Assembly: GCA_040387515.1 (NCBI GenBank)
Contig: JAZKDP010000035.1
Span: 1-19,814 of the forward strand
Source of the DNA: Methylotenera_A sp040387515
GTDB taxonomy: Bacteria > Pseudomonadota > Gammaproteobacteria > Burkholderiales > Methylophilaceae
Direction: 5' to 3'
Length of the DNA: 19,814 nt
Shown here: positions 6,347 to 14,871 of the stretch, in pieces
Numbering within the stretch: position 1 is the stretch's first letter
Layout: each line of letters starts with the position of its first letter
Notes under the pieces: model-generated
What the model was told of the DNA's origin: nothing
Databases searched by the model: none
What the model saw: the letters and a program-made list of their open reading frames with translations, nothing else
Translations under genes and position numbers: made by a program

Positions 6347-7734
6347 TGAAGCTATCAACCATTGCAAAAGCAGTGAATGGCACACTCTTGGGTAAAGATG
6401 TTGAAGTGCAAAGTGTGGGTACAGATAGCCGCGCGATTGTGAATGGTCAGCTTTTTGTAGCCATTAAGGGTGATAACTTTAATGGCAATACTTATGCGGC
6501 AGATGCCATCAAGCAAGGCGCGGCGGCAGTGCTGGTATCAGACGCACACGCAACCACTTCTCCTGCCATTTTGGTTGATGACACACGTTTGGCGCTGGGG
6601 AAGTTAGCACAGTATTGGCGCAATCAATTTGCGTTGCCGTTAATCGCAATTACCGGCAGCAATGGTAAAACTACCACCAAAGAAATGTTAAGCGCTATTT
6701 TGAGCGTGGCAGCAAAAGATGCGCAAAGCGTACATGCCACAGTGGGCAATTTAAATAATGATATCGGCATGCCGTTAACTTTGCTGAAATTAAGCAACAA
6801 ACATGCTTTTGCTGTGATTGAAATGGGCATGAATCATTTGGGCGAAATTGATTACCTAACGCGTATTGCGCAGCCAACGGTGGCACTCGTTATCAATGCA
6901 GGCACTGCGCACATTGGCGAGTTGGGTTCGCGTGACAATATTGCCAAGGCCAAAGGCGAGATTTTTAATGGTTTAAGTGCAGATGGCGTGGCGGTGCTGA
7001 ATGCTGATGATGCATTTTTTGCGTACTGGCAATCATTAAATACAGGTAAAAAAATCGTTACATTTGGGCTGAATAACGCGGCGGATGTCACAGCTGTTTA
7101 TCAGGAAATCGATGGCTTAAGTCATGTGCAACTGACTACGCCAACTGGCGTGGTTAATTTTAATCTGAATGTATTGGGCAAGCACAACATCAGTAACGCG
7201 CTTGCTGCCAGTGCAGTTGCGGTTGCACTGGGCGTGAGCAATCAGGATATCGCAAACGGTTTGCAAAACATGCAAGCCGTACATAGCCGCCTGCAACGCA
7301 AGCAAGGTTTGAATGATGCGCTGTTGATTGATGACACTTATAACGCCAATCCTGATTCCATGAAAGCTGCAATTGATGTGCTGACTGCGATGGATACGCA
7401 CCGCGTTTTTGTGATGGGCGATATGGGCGAGTTGGGTACGGAAGCTGCAAAAATGCATGCTCAAATTGGTTTATATGCCAAACAAAAAGGCGTTGCCAAG
7501 TTATTGGCATTTGGTGAGTTAAGTGCGAATGCTGCAAGCAGTTTTGGTGATGGTGCACAGCATTTTTCAGCACTAGAAGATGTGATCGCACAAGCAAAAA
7601 ACCTGATGCAAAAAAATGTAACGGTTTTGGTAAAAGGCTCACGTTTCATGAAAATGGAACGTGTGGTGAATGCACTGACTAATCAAACAAAAACACAACA
7701 AGAAAGTTGTATGGAGGACGCATCATGTTATTAG
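6343..7734 (+). CDS. murF: UDP-MurNAc-tripeptide:D-Ala-D-Ala ligase MurF
   Basis: Adds D-Ala-D-Ala (made by Ddl, encoded in this cluster) to UDP-MurNAc-tripeptide, the last cytoplasmic precursor step. An N-terminal domain with the VGTDSR segment precedes the P-loop ITGSNGKTTT (T104 to T112 region, Lys109), then the central domain with ALVINAGTAHIGELGS and the C-terminal domain with DDTYNANPDSM. The 463 residues fit the family. ATG 6343 overlaps the murE stop by 4 bp and follows GGAG with 8 nt spacing; a second ATG directly follows. The 3' end overlaps mraY by 10 bp, and the mraY Shine-Dalgarno sequence is inside the last murF codons. Confidence 0.97.
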   Translation: MMKLSTIAKAVNGTLLGKDVEVQSVGTDSRAIVNGQLFVAIKGDNFNGNTYAADAIKQGAAAVLVSDAHATTSPAILVDDTRLALGKLAQYWRNQFALPLIAITGSNGKTTTKEMLSAILSVAAKDAQSVHATVGNLNNDIGMPLTLLKLSNKHAFAVIEMGMNHLGEIDYLTRIAQPTVALVINAGTAHIGELGSRDNIAKAKGEIFNGLSADGVAVLNADDAFFAYWQSLNTGKKIVTFGLNNAADVTAVYQEIDGLSHVQLTTPTGVVNFNLNVLGKHNISNALAASAVAVALGVSNQDIANGLQNMQAVHSRLQRKQGLNDALLIDDTYNANPDSMKAAIDVLTAMDTHRVFVMGDMGELGTEAAKMHAQIGLYAKQKGVAKLLAFGELSANAASSFGDGAQHFSALEDVIAQAKNLMQKNVTVLVKGSRFMKMERVVNALTNQTKTQQESCMEDASCY

Positions 7735-8828
7735 AACTTGCTCGTTGGTTAGCACACGATATTCGCGGTTTTAATGTGTTTAATTACATTACATTGCGTG
7801 CGGTTTTGGCGACTTTAACTGCCTTAATCATCTCATTTTTAGTTGGCCCGATCATGATTCGTAAACTTACCCAGTACAAAGTGGGGCAAGCTGTGCGTGA
7901 TGATGGTCCACAAACACATTTAGTAAAAGCAGGTACGCCGACCATGGGCGGCGCGCTGATTTTGGTGGCGATTGGCATTTCGACCATATTGTGGGGCGAT
8001 TTGCACAATAAATATATTTGGGTGGTATTGGTGACTACTTTAGGTTTTGGCGCAGTTGGCTGGGTAGATGATTACCGTAAAGTGGTTTACAAAAACCCGA
8101 AAGGCTTGTCGGCCAAAGCCAAGTATTTTTGGCAAAGTGTGATTGGGCTTGGTGTGGCGATATTTTTATATCAAACATCTGCGAGCCCAGCCGAAACGAC
8201 TTTAATCGTGCCGTTCTTCAAAACTTTAGTGCTGCCTTTAGGTGCGGTGGGTTTTATTTTGCTGACTTATTTGGTCATTGTTGGCTCAAGCAATGCGGTG
8301 AATCTGACTGACGGGTTAGATGGATTGGCTATTATGCCAACCGTGATGGTGGGCAGTGCGCTGGCGATATTTGCTTATATGGCGGGTCATTTGTATTTCT
8401 CAAAATATTTGGGTATTCCTTATGTGGCAGGTGCTGGCGAATTGATGGTGTTTTGCGCTGCCATGGCCGGCGCGGGTTTAGGTTTTTTATGGTTTAACGC
8501 TTACCCAGCTGAAGTGTTTATGGGCGATGTAGGCGCTCTGGCATTAGGTGCTGCGCTTGGGGTTGTGGCAGTGATTGTGCGCCAAGAAATCGTGTTGTTT
8601 ATTATGGGTGGTGTGTTCGTGGTAGAGACGTTTTCAGTGGCGCTGCAAGTCCTGTATTTCAAATATACCAAGTTCAGAACAGGCGTGGGGCAACGTATCT
8701 TTTTGATGGCGCCGCTACATCATCATTATGAACAAAAAGGCTGGAAAGAAACGCAGGTAGTGGTGCGGTTTTGGATTATCACCATGATGTTGGTATTGGT
8801 TGGATTATCCACTTTAAAACTCAGATGA
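7725..8828 (+). CDS. mraY: phospho-MurNAc-pentapeptide transferase MraY
   Basis: A polytopic inner-membrane enzyme that transfers phospho-MurNAc-pentapeptide to undecaprenyl phosphate, making lipid I. The roughly ten hydrophobic helices of the family are present. Catalytic motifs: D115-D116 in VGWVDDYRK, NLTDGLDGL (193-201), the Asp of MGDVG (D268), and the PLHHHYEQKGW loop (330-340). I chose ATG 7725 because GGAGGA (7713-7718) lies 6 nt before it and the family begins with an MLL-like start. A TTG six codons upstream keeps the frame open but has no support. The product is 367 residues (E. coli 360). The gene overlaps murF by 10 bp and is followed after 10 bp by murD. Confidence 0.97.
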   Translation: MLLELARWLAHDIRGFNVFNYITLRAVLATLTALIISFLVGPIMIRKLTQYKVGQAVRDDGPQTHLVKAGTPTMGGALILVAIGISTILWGDLHNKYIWVVLVTTLGFGAVGWVDDYRKVVYKNPKGLSAKAKYFWQSVIGLGVAIFLYQTSASPAETTLIVPFFKTLVLPLGAVGFILLTYLVIVGSSNAVNLTDGLDGLAIMPTVMVGSALAIFAYMAGHLYFSKYLGIPYVAGAGELMVFCAAMAGAGLGFLWFNAYPAEVFMGDVGALALGAALGVVAVIVRQEIVLFIMGGVFVVETFSVALQVLYFKYTKFRTGVGQRIFLMAPLHHHYEQKGWKETQVVVRFWIITMMLVLVGLSTLKLR

Positions 8829-8838
8829 TTAAAACAGA

Positions 8839-10263
8839 ATGAAAATAACATTAAAAGACAAAAAAGTATTGGTGTTAGGCCTAGGTGATACCGGCCTATC
8901 TGCCTTGCATTGGCTTGATCGCCAAGGTGCAATTTTGTCTGCGGCCGATTCTCGCGTTAATCCACCAAGTGTGGATGATGTGATTAAACGTATGCCACAA
9001 GTGCTTATTCATACAGGGCCATTTGATTCGGCTGTATTGCAGCAAGCCGATTTAATTGTGATTAGTCCTGGTGTGGCAATCAGTGAGCCAGCGGTGCAAG
9101 CGGCCATTGCGCACGGTGTGCCAGTAATTGGCGATGTGGAGCTGTTTGCGCAGTATCGTCCAAAACATGCAAAAGTCATCGCGATAACAGGCTCCAATGG
9201 CAAAACAACGGTAACTACATTAGTCGGCGAAATCTGCAAAGAAGCGGGCTTGAAAACTATCGTGGCGGGTAATATCGGTCTGCCGGTATTAGATGCGCTG
9301 ATGATGCAAACACCTGATGTGTATGTGCTAGAGCTATCTAGTTTTCAACTAGAAACGACGCATCATTTAAAGTGTGACAGTGCAACTGTGCTGAATATTA
9401 GCGAAGACCACATGGACCGATATGCGGATATTGATGCATACATTGCCGCCAAGGTGCGTATTTTAGCCCATGCAAAAACGGCCATTTTAAATCGTGATGA
9501 TCCAGCAAGCTTAAGTCTTCAGACTAATATGATGCAGCAAGCTAAGCACGTAGTGACATTTGGCTTGAATGCGGCGCCGACTATAGAGGATTTTGGCTTG
9601 ATTGAATGCGATGGCGAATCGTGTTTAACCAGCGGTCAGCGCAAAGTTTTGCATGCAAATCAGCTAAAAATCAGCGGCTTACATAACGTGGCCAATGCAC
9701 TTGCGGCTGTGGCACTGTGTAGCGCTATCGGTATTGAGAAAACAGTAATTGTAAGCGCATTACGGCATTTTAAAGGATTGCCACATCGCGTGGAATTGGT
9801 TGCCACGATTGACGATGTTGATTTTTATGATGATTCAAAAGGCACGAATGTGGGGGCAACTTGCGCCGCTATTGCTGGCATGGTTAAACAAGGCAAACCG
9901 CAAAAAGTGGTGTTGATTGCTGGTGGCGATGGTAAAGGCCAGGATTTTGCGCCGTTATTGCCCGCTGTAAAAACTAACGGGCGCGCGGTGGTTTTAATCG
10001 GACGTGACGCCGCATTGATTGAAGCGGTTTTATTGCCGTCCGAAATACCGATGTACCATGCTGTCGACTTACCAGAAGCAGTGAATATTGCACAAAAAGT
10101 AGCATTAAGTGGTGATGCCGTATTGTTGTCGCCTGCTTGTGCCAGTTTTGATATGTTTAAAAATTATGTGCATCGCGCAGAAGTGTTTGTAGAAGCGGTG
10201 CACCGCCTGCAACAAACAACAGCGCAAAAGGCTGGCAGCATGCTAGGAGCTTCAATATGCTAG
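8839..10263 (+). CDS. murD: UDP-MurNAc-L-Ala:D-glutamate ligase MurD
   Basis: Adds D-Glu to UDP-MurNAc-L-Ala in the cytoplasm. The N-terminal Rossmann-like domain starts VLVLGLGDTGLSA and binds the UDP moiety; the ATPase P-loop is ITGSNGKTT (116-124, Lys122); the C-terminal domain has DDSKGTN (331-337), typical of MurD. It has 474 residues, somewhat longer than E. coli MurD (438), with no obvious extra domain. The Shine-Dalgarno sequence before ATG 8839 is weak (AAACAGA), so coupling to mraY (10-bp gap) may matter. The end overlaps ftsW by 7 bp, and the ftsW ribosome binding site (AGGAG) is inside murD. Confidence 0.96.
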   Translation: MKITLKDKKVLVLGLGDTGLSALHWLDRQGAILSAADSRVNPPSVDDVIKRMPQVLIHTGPFDSAVLQQADLIVISPGVAISEPAVQAAIAHGVPVIGDVELFAQYRPKHAKVIAITGSNGKTTVTTLVGEICKEAGLKTIVAGNIGLPVLDALMMQTPDVYVLELSSFQLETTHHLKCDSATVLNISEDHMDRYADIDAYIAAKVRILAHAKTAILNRDDPASLSLQTNMMQQAKHVVTFGLNAAPTIEDFGLIECDGESCLTSGQRKVLHANQLKISGLHNVANALAAVALCSAIGIEKTVIVSALRHFKGLPHRVELVATIDDVDFYDDSKGTNVGATCAAIAGMVKQGKPQKVVLIAGGDGKGQDFAPLLPAVKTNGRAVVLIGRDAALIEAVLLPSEIPMYHAVDLPEAVNIAQKVALSGDAVLLSPACASFDMFKNYVHRAEVFVEAVHRLQQTTAQKAGSMLGASIC

Positions 10264-11423
10264 CCCCGGTAATGCAAAGCCGTGAGCGCATTAATGCCGC
10301 TAGCTACGACCAAATGTTGTTGTGGGTCACCTTGATATTGCTCGGTTTAGGGCTGGTAATGGTGTATTCGGCTTCTATTGCTATTGCAGAAGCCGATAAA
10401 GCGGTCGGCCATCAAAGCACTTATTACCTGATTCGTCAGGCGATTTTTATCGTCATAGGCCTGTTTGCGGCATTTGTCACATTTCAAATCCCCGTGGCAG
10501 GTTGGCAAAAAATGGCACCGTATCTATTCCTACTGGGATTATTTTTATTGGTGCTAGTGCTCATTCCGGGTGTTGGGCGTAACGTCAATGGTAGTCAGCG
10601 CTGGTTATCTTTGTTTGTCATTAACCTGCAGCCATCAGAGCTTATGAAGCTATTCGCCGCAATGTATGTGGCCGATTACGCCGTACGTAAAGCACCGCAG
10701 ATGGACAGCATAGTTAAGGGATTCTTACCGATGGTAGCGGTGATGGTGCTAGTAGGATTCTTACTGCTGCGCGAACCGGATTTCGGTGCATTTGCAGTGA
10801 TTGCAGCTATATCAATTTCCATACTTTGGCTGGGCGGCATTAACGTCAAGATTTTTGTGGCTTTGCTGGCATTGTTGCCTGTAGCTATTTATGTGCTGAT
10901 TGTTAGCTCACCTTACCGTATGCAGCGTGTGATTGGTTTTATGGATCCATGGGCAGATCCTTACGGTAAAGGTTACCAGCTTTCACATGCACTTATCGCG
11001 TTTGGTCGCGGCGAATGGTTTGGCGTAGGTTTGGGCGCCAGTGTAGAAAAATTATTGTATTTGCCAGAAGCGCATACCGACTTTTTATTAGCTGTGATTG
11101 CAGAAGAATTGGGCTTTGTGGGTGTGTTAACTGTGTTGGGATTGTTTTGCTGGATCGTGATTCGCGCTTTTGGTATTGGCAAAGAAGCGGTTGCTAATGA
11201 GCGTTATTTTGCTGCTTTGTTGGCGCAAGGGTTAGGTGTATGGATGGGTGTGCAAGGCATTATTAATATTGGCGTAAACATGGGCGTGTTGCCTACCAAA
11301 GGCCTAACACTGCCTTTGCTTTCGTTTGGCGGCAGCGGCATTTTGGCCAATTGCATCGCCATGGCGGTGTTGTTGCGTATTGATTTTGAGAATCGTCGGT
11401 TACAGAAAGGCTTGCCAGCATGA
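10257..11423 (+). CDS. ftsW: septal peptidoglycan glycosyltransferase FtsW
   Basis: A SEDS-family integral membrane protein that polymerises glycan strands from lipid II at the septum, paired with FtsI. Its 388 residues contain about ten hydrophobic helices. The family hallmarks include the ITLQ-like NLQPSELMKL segment, PEAHTDFLLAVIAEELG (from about 270) and LPLLSFGGSG near the C-terminus. AGGAG lies 6-7 nt before ATG 10257, giving one of the best ribosome binding sites in the cluster. It could be confused with the elongation paralogue RodA; the position next to murD and murG decides for FtsW. It overlaps murG by 4 bp (ATGA). Confidence 0.96.
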   Translation: MLAPVMQSRERINAASYDQMLLWVTLILLGLGLVMVYSASIAIAEADKAVGHQSTYYLIRQAIFIVIGLFAAFVTFQIPVAGWQKMAPYLFLLGLFLLVLVLIPGVGRNVNGSQRWLSLFVINLQPSELMKLFAAMYVADYAVRKAPQMDSIVKGFLPMVAVMVLVGFLLLREPDFGAFAVIAAISISILWLGGINVKIFVALLALLPVAIYVLIVSSPYRMQRVIGFMDPWADPYGKGYQLSHALIAFGRGEWFGVGLGASVEKLLYLPEAHTDFLLAVIAEELGFVGVLTVLGLFCWIVIRAFGIGKEAVANERYFAALLAQGLGVWMGVQGIINIGVNMGVLPTKGLTLPLLSFGGSGILANCIAMAVLLRIDFENRRLQKGLPA

Positions 11424-12532
11424 TGCTTGCTTATCCAGTGACTGAGTTTGGTAAATTCACCATCTTGATTATGGCGGGTGGTACGGGTGGTCACGTATAT
11501 CCAGCCATGGCGGTTGCCGATTATTTAAAAGAACATGGCTGGAACGTGGTGTGGTTGTGCACTGAAGGTGGCATGGAAAATAGATTAATCGAAGGTAAAA
11601 ATTACAGTAAAGCAACCATCACCATGCGTGGGGTACGCGGTAAAGGCTTGTTGAACTGGCTATTGTTGCCACTTAAATTAGCCACAGCTTTTAAACAAAG
11701 CTTTACAGCCATTCGCCTGCATCAGCCAGATGTTGTGTTAGGTATGGGTGGTTTTGCAGCATTTCCTGGCGGCGTAATGGCGAAATTATTAGGTAAGTCA
11801 TTAGTGATTCATGAGCAAAATTCGATTGCTGGATTAACCAATAAAACCTTGAGTTTGATTGCAGATAAAACTTTGGCGGCTTTTCCTTCGGCGTTTGCCA
11901 AAGAAACAATTTTTAGAGATGAAGCGATTTTGGTTGGTAATCCTGTGCGCAAGGATATTACGCAATTGCCATTTCCTGCACAACGTTATGCATCACGCAC
12001 GGGTAAATTGAAATTGCTGGTAGTGGGAGGAAGTTTGGGAGCAACAGCGTTAAATGATGTGCTGCCAAAAGCCATTGCAACGCTGCCAGAAAGCAGTCGT
12101 CCAGAAGTGATTCATCAAGCGGGTGAAAAACATATTGCCGCCTTGCAGGCTAACTATCAAGCCGCAGGTGTAACGGCAAATACAAAAGCATTTATACATA
12201 ATATGGCAGAGCTATATGCATGGGCCGATGTGGTGATTTGCCGCTCAGGCGCGTTAACAGTTGCTGAATTATCTTGTGTTGGCGTCGCCAGTGTTTTGGT
12301 GCCTTTTCCGCACGCGGTGGATGATCACCAGACGTACAACGCCAAATACTTAAGTGATGCTGGTGCGGCAAAATTAATACAACAGGCTGAATTTAGCGTG
12401 GCAAAAGCGAGCGAATTGCTCAGCAGCTTAACGCGAGAAATTTGCTTGGAAATGGCGATTAAAGCAAAAAAACTAGCCAAGCCAGAGGCAACAGAAGTGG
12501 TTGCCAATATTTGCATGGAGGCAACGCTTTAA
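11420..12532 (+). CDS. murG: UDP-GlcNAc:lipid I N-acetylglucosamine transferase MurG
   Basis: A peripheral membrane GT-B glycosyltransferase (family GT28) that converts lipid I to lipid II on the inner face of the membrane. The glycine-rich N-terminal loop AGGTGGH (19-25) binds the diphosphate of lipid I. A second glycine loop, VVGGSLGA, opens the C-terminal domain; CRSGALTVAEL and PFPHAVDDHQTYNA belong to the UDP-GlcNAc site. It has 370 residues, about 15 more than E. coli, partly from a 12-residue start before KFTILIMAGG. ATG 11420 overlaps the ftsW stop and follows GAAAGG with 9 nt spacing; the next codon is also ATG. Confidence 0.96.
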   Translation: MMLAYPVTEFGKFTILIMAGGTGGHVYPAMAVADYLKEHGWNVVWLCTEGGMENRLIEGKNYSKATITMRGVRGKGLLNWLLLPLKLATAFKQSFTAIRLHQPDVVLGMGGFAAFPGGVMAKLLGKSLVIHEQNSIAGLTNKTLSLIADKTLAAFPSAFAKETIFRDEAILVGNPVRKDITQLPFPAQRYASRTGKLKLLVVGGSLGATALNDVLPKAIATLPESSRPEVIHQAGEKHIAALQANYQAAGVTANTKAFIHNMAELYAWADVVICRSGALTVAELSCVGVASVLVPFPHAVDDHQTYNAKYLSDAGAAKLIQQAEFSVAKASELLSSLTREICLEMAIKAKKLAKPEATEVVANICMEATL

Positions 12533-12544
12533 GCGTCATTCAAT
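12517..12544 (+). promoter_or_regulatory. distant Shine-Dalgarno and palindrome before murC
   Basis: GGAGG at 12517-12521, still within murG, is the only good Shine-Dalgarno sequence near murC, but it is 23 nt from the murC ATG (12545). Between them is a perfect palindrome ACGCTT-T-AAGCGT (12524-12536) that spans the murG stop codon. If it folds, the remaining distance is about 10 nt, a workable spacing. Confidence 0.4.
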
Positions 12545-13978
12545 ATGAAACATAAAGTAAAAAATATACATTTTGTTGGCATCGGTGGTGCCGGCATGAG
12601 CGGTATTGCTGAGGTACTGATTAATCTGGACTTTAAAGTGTCAGGTTCAGATCTGGCGAATAATGCAACCACTAAGCGGCTGACACAGTTTGGCGCAACA
12701 GTGCATCTTGGGCATGCGGCAGAAAATGTGAGTAATGCTGATGTGGTGGTGGTGTCTTCTGCAGTGAATGAGGCGAATCCTGAAGTGATCGCTGCACGCG
12801 CAAGAAATATCCCCGTGGTTCCACGCGCATTAATGTTGGCAGAGCTGATGCGCTTTCGACAAGGAATTGCTGTTGCAGGCACGCACGGTAAGACCACCAC
12901 AACCAGCTTAATTGCCAGCATTTTGAATGAAGCTGGCATGGATCCTACCTTTGTTATTGGCGGCAAGTTAGAAGCGGCCAGTGCCAATGCGCGCTTGGGT
13001 ACAGGCGAATATATTGTGGCCGAAGCAGATGAATCGGATGCTTCATTTCTGCATTTAACACCTGTGATGGCGGTAGTTACCAATATCGACCAAGACCACA
13101 TGGATACGTATGAACATAGCTTTGAAAAATTAAAAAGCGCGTTCGTGGAATTTTTGCAGCAATTGCCGTTTTGGGGCATGGCCGTGATATGTATTGATGA
13201 CGCTAATATTCGCGAAATTTTACCGCGCGTGACCAAGCCGGTAATGACGTATGGCTTTAGTGAAGATGCGCGCATCCGCGCAACAAACGTGCGTGCCGAT
13301 AATGGCCAAATGCATTTCACGGTTGAGCGTATCAATGGCATCACTACTACGTTTGACGTGACGCTTAACTTACCAGGTAATCACTATGTATTAAATGCGT
13401 TGGCAGCGATTGCGATTGCCAGTGAGTTAAATGTCAGTGATGCCGCAATGATTAAAGCATTGGCCGAGTTTAAAGGCGTGGGTCGCCGTTTTGAGCGTTA
13501 TGGTGAAGTCGCTGTGAAACAAACAGAAGAAAAAACAGGCGGCACGTTTACCTTGATTGATGATTACGGCCACCACCCGGTTGAGATGCAAGCAGTGATT
13601 GCCGCCGCACGCGGTGCTTTCCCTGATCGTCGTTTAGTCATGGCCTTTCAACCACATCGCTACACACGTACACGTGATTGTTTTGAGGATTTTGTACGTG
13701 TACTTTCTACAGTTGATGCAGTATTACTGACAGAAGTGTATTCAGCAGGCGAGGCGCCGATTGTCGCCGCTGATACGCGCAGTTTAATTCGTTCTATTCG
13801 TTTGGCAGGCAAAGTCGAGCCGCAGTTTGTAGAAACGACAGACGAATTACCAGCCGCAATTTTAAATGCGGTACAAGCCGACGATGTGGTGATTGTGATG
13901 GGTGCTGGCTCAATTGGCCAAGTGGCGAGCAAGACCAAAGATTTAGCAATGAATCCGCTAGAAAGCTTATCAAGTTAA
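12545..13978 (+). CDS. murC: UDP-N-acetylmuramate:L-alanine ligase MurC
   Basis: Adds L-Ala to UDP-MurNAc, the first amino acid of the stem peptide. The N-terminal nucleotide-binding domain begins FVGIGGAGMSGIAE (10-23), the ATPase P-loop is AGTHGKTTT (111-119, Lys116), and the C-terminal domain contains DDYGHHP, a MurC-specific segment, and FQPHRYTRT. The length of 477 residues is usual. The gap to murG is 12 bp. The nearest good Shine-Dalgarno sequence is far upstream across a palindrome. The stop codon shares one base with the murB start (TAATG at 13976-13980), a classic arrangement for termination-reinitiation. Confidence 0.97.
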   Translation: MKHKVKNIHFVGIGGAGMSGIAEVLINLDFKVSGSDLANNATTKRLTQFGATVHLGHAAENVSNADVVVVSSAVNEANPEVIAARARNIPVVPRALMLAELMRFRQGIAVAGTHGKTTTTSLIASILNEAGMDPTFVIGGKLEAASANARLGTGEYIVAEADESDASFLHLTPVMAVVTNIDQDHMDTYEHSFEKLKSAFVEFLQQLPFWGMAVICIDDANIREILPRVTKPVMTYGFSEDARIRATNVRADNGQMHFTVERINGITTTFDVTLNLPGNHYVLNALAAIAIASELNVSDAAMIKALAEFKGVGRRFERYGEVAVKQTEEKTGGTFTLIDDYGHHPVEMQAVIAAARGAFPDRRLVMAFQPHRYTRTRDCFEDFVRVLSTVDAVLLTEVYSAGEAPIVAADTRSLIRSIRLAGKVEPQFVETTDELPAAILNAVQADDVVIVMGAGSIGQVASKTKDLAMNPLESLSS

Positions 13979-14871
13979 TGATGCAAACTGAGACGAAAAT
14001 GCAGTCGCAATTGCTCGAAAATGAGCCATTGGCACGCTATACCAGTTGGCGTGTCGGTGGACGCGCTGATCGTGTATTTATCGCTGAGAATTTAAGTGAG
14101 TTACAGGTGTTTTTGCAAAGTTTAGACCATGCGGAACCGATTGTTTTTATGGGTTTGGGCAGTAACTTATTGGTGCGTGATGGCGGCGTGCGTGGCACGG
14201 TGGTAGTGATGCATCAGGCGCTGAGTGATTTGAGAATGGATGGGCAATATATCTATGCCGAAGCGGGTGTGACCTGTGGAAAACTGGCCAGATTTAGTGC
14301 AAATAACGCAAAAGATGGCGCTGAGTTTATGGCGGGCATCCCTGGTACGGTAGGCGGCGCATTGGCAATGAATGCCGGTTGCTACGGCAGCGAAACTTGG
14401 AGCATCGTGCATCAGGCATTAACGATTGATAGAGCAGGCATGACGCATGTTCGTAATGTTACTGAGTTTATCGCTAGCTATCGGCATGTGGAAATGCCAG
14501 TGCGGGATGAGTGGTTTTTGGGAGCATGGTTTAAGTTGGATGTGGGTGATACAAATTATTCGCTTAAAAAGATTAAAAATTTATTGGCAACACGTTTGGC
14601 TAGTCAGCCGCTTAATTTGCCCAGTGCAGGTTCTACTTTTAGAAATCCGCAGGGCGATTTTGCGGCAAGGTTAATCGAGGCCAGTGGCCTAAAAGGCTAT
14701 CAAATTGGTGGCGCACAAATATCGCCAAAACATGCCAATTTTATTGTGAATGTAGGTGAATGTACTGCGTTGGATATTGAGTTGTTAATTAAACACATGA
14801 AAGACGTGGTTTTAGAAAAGCAGGGTGTAGTGCTGCAACAAGAGGTGAGAGTGATTGGTGAATATGCGTGA
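13978..14871 (+). CDS. murB: UDP-N-acetylenolpyruvylglucosamine reductase MurB
   Basis: An FAD- and NADPH-dependent reductase that makes UDP-MurNAc, the substrate of MurC encoded just before it. Signatures: TSWRVGGRADR, GLGSNLLVRDGG, the FAD-binding IPGTVGGALAMNAGCYG, AGSTFRNP with the catalytic Ser, and the C-terminal EVRVIGE with the catalytic Glu. Its 297 residues and lack of the type I insertion indicate a type II MurB, unlike the 342-residue E. coli enzyme, which is also encoded outside the E. coli cluster. The start at 13978 (TAATG overlap) has only GAAAG as a ribosome binding site; ATG codons also occur at 13981 and 13999. The end overlaps ddlB by 8 bp. Confidence 0.96.
   Translation: MMQTETKMQSQLLENEPLARYTSWRVGGRADRVFIAENLSELQVFLQSLDHAEPIVFMGLGSNLLVRDGGVRGTVVVMHQALSDLRMDGQYIYAEAGVTCGKLARFSANNAKDGAEFMAGIPGTVGGALAMNAGCYGSETWSIVHQALTIDRAGMTHVRNVTEFIASYRHVEMPVRDEWFLGAWFKLDVGDTNYSLKKIKNLLATRLASQPLNLPSAGSTFRNPQGDFAARLIEASGLKGYQIGGAQISPKHANFIVNVGECTALDIELLIKHMKDVVLEKQGVVLQQEVRVIGEYA

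Noticed and set aside
7707..7724. TTG start extending mraY by six codons
   Set aside because: GGAGGA is placed for ATG 7725, and known MraY proteins start at the equivalent of that residue.
12529..13344. Long minus-strand open frame (271 codons) opposite murC
   Set aside because: It lies fully antisense to a conserved gene, its product is Ser/Ala/Thr/Pro-rich with no recognisable domain, and it reflects codon bias of murC.
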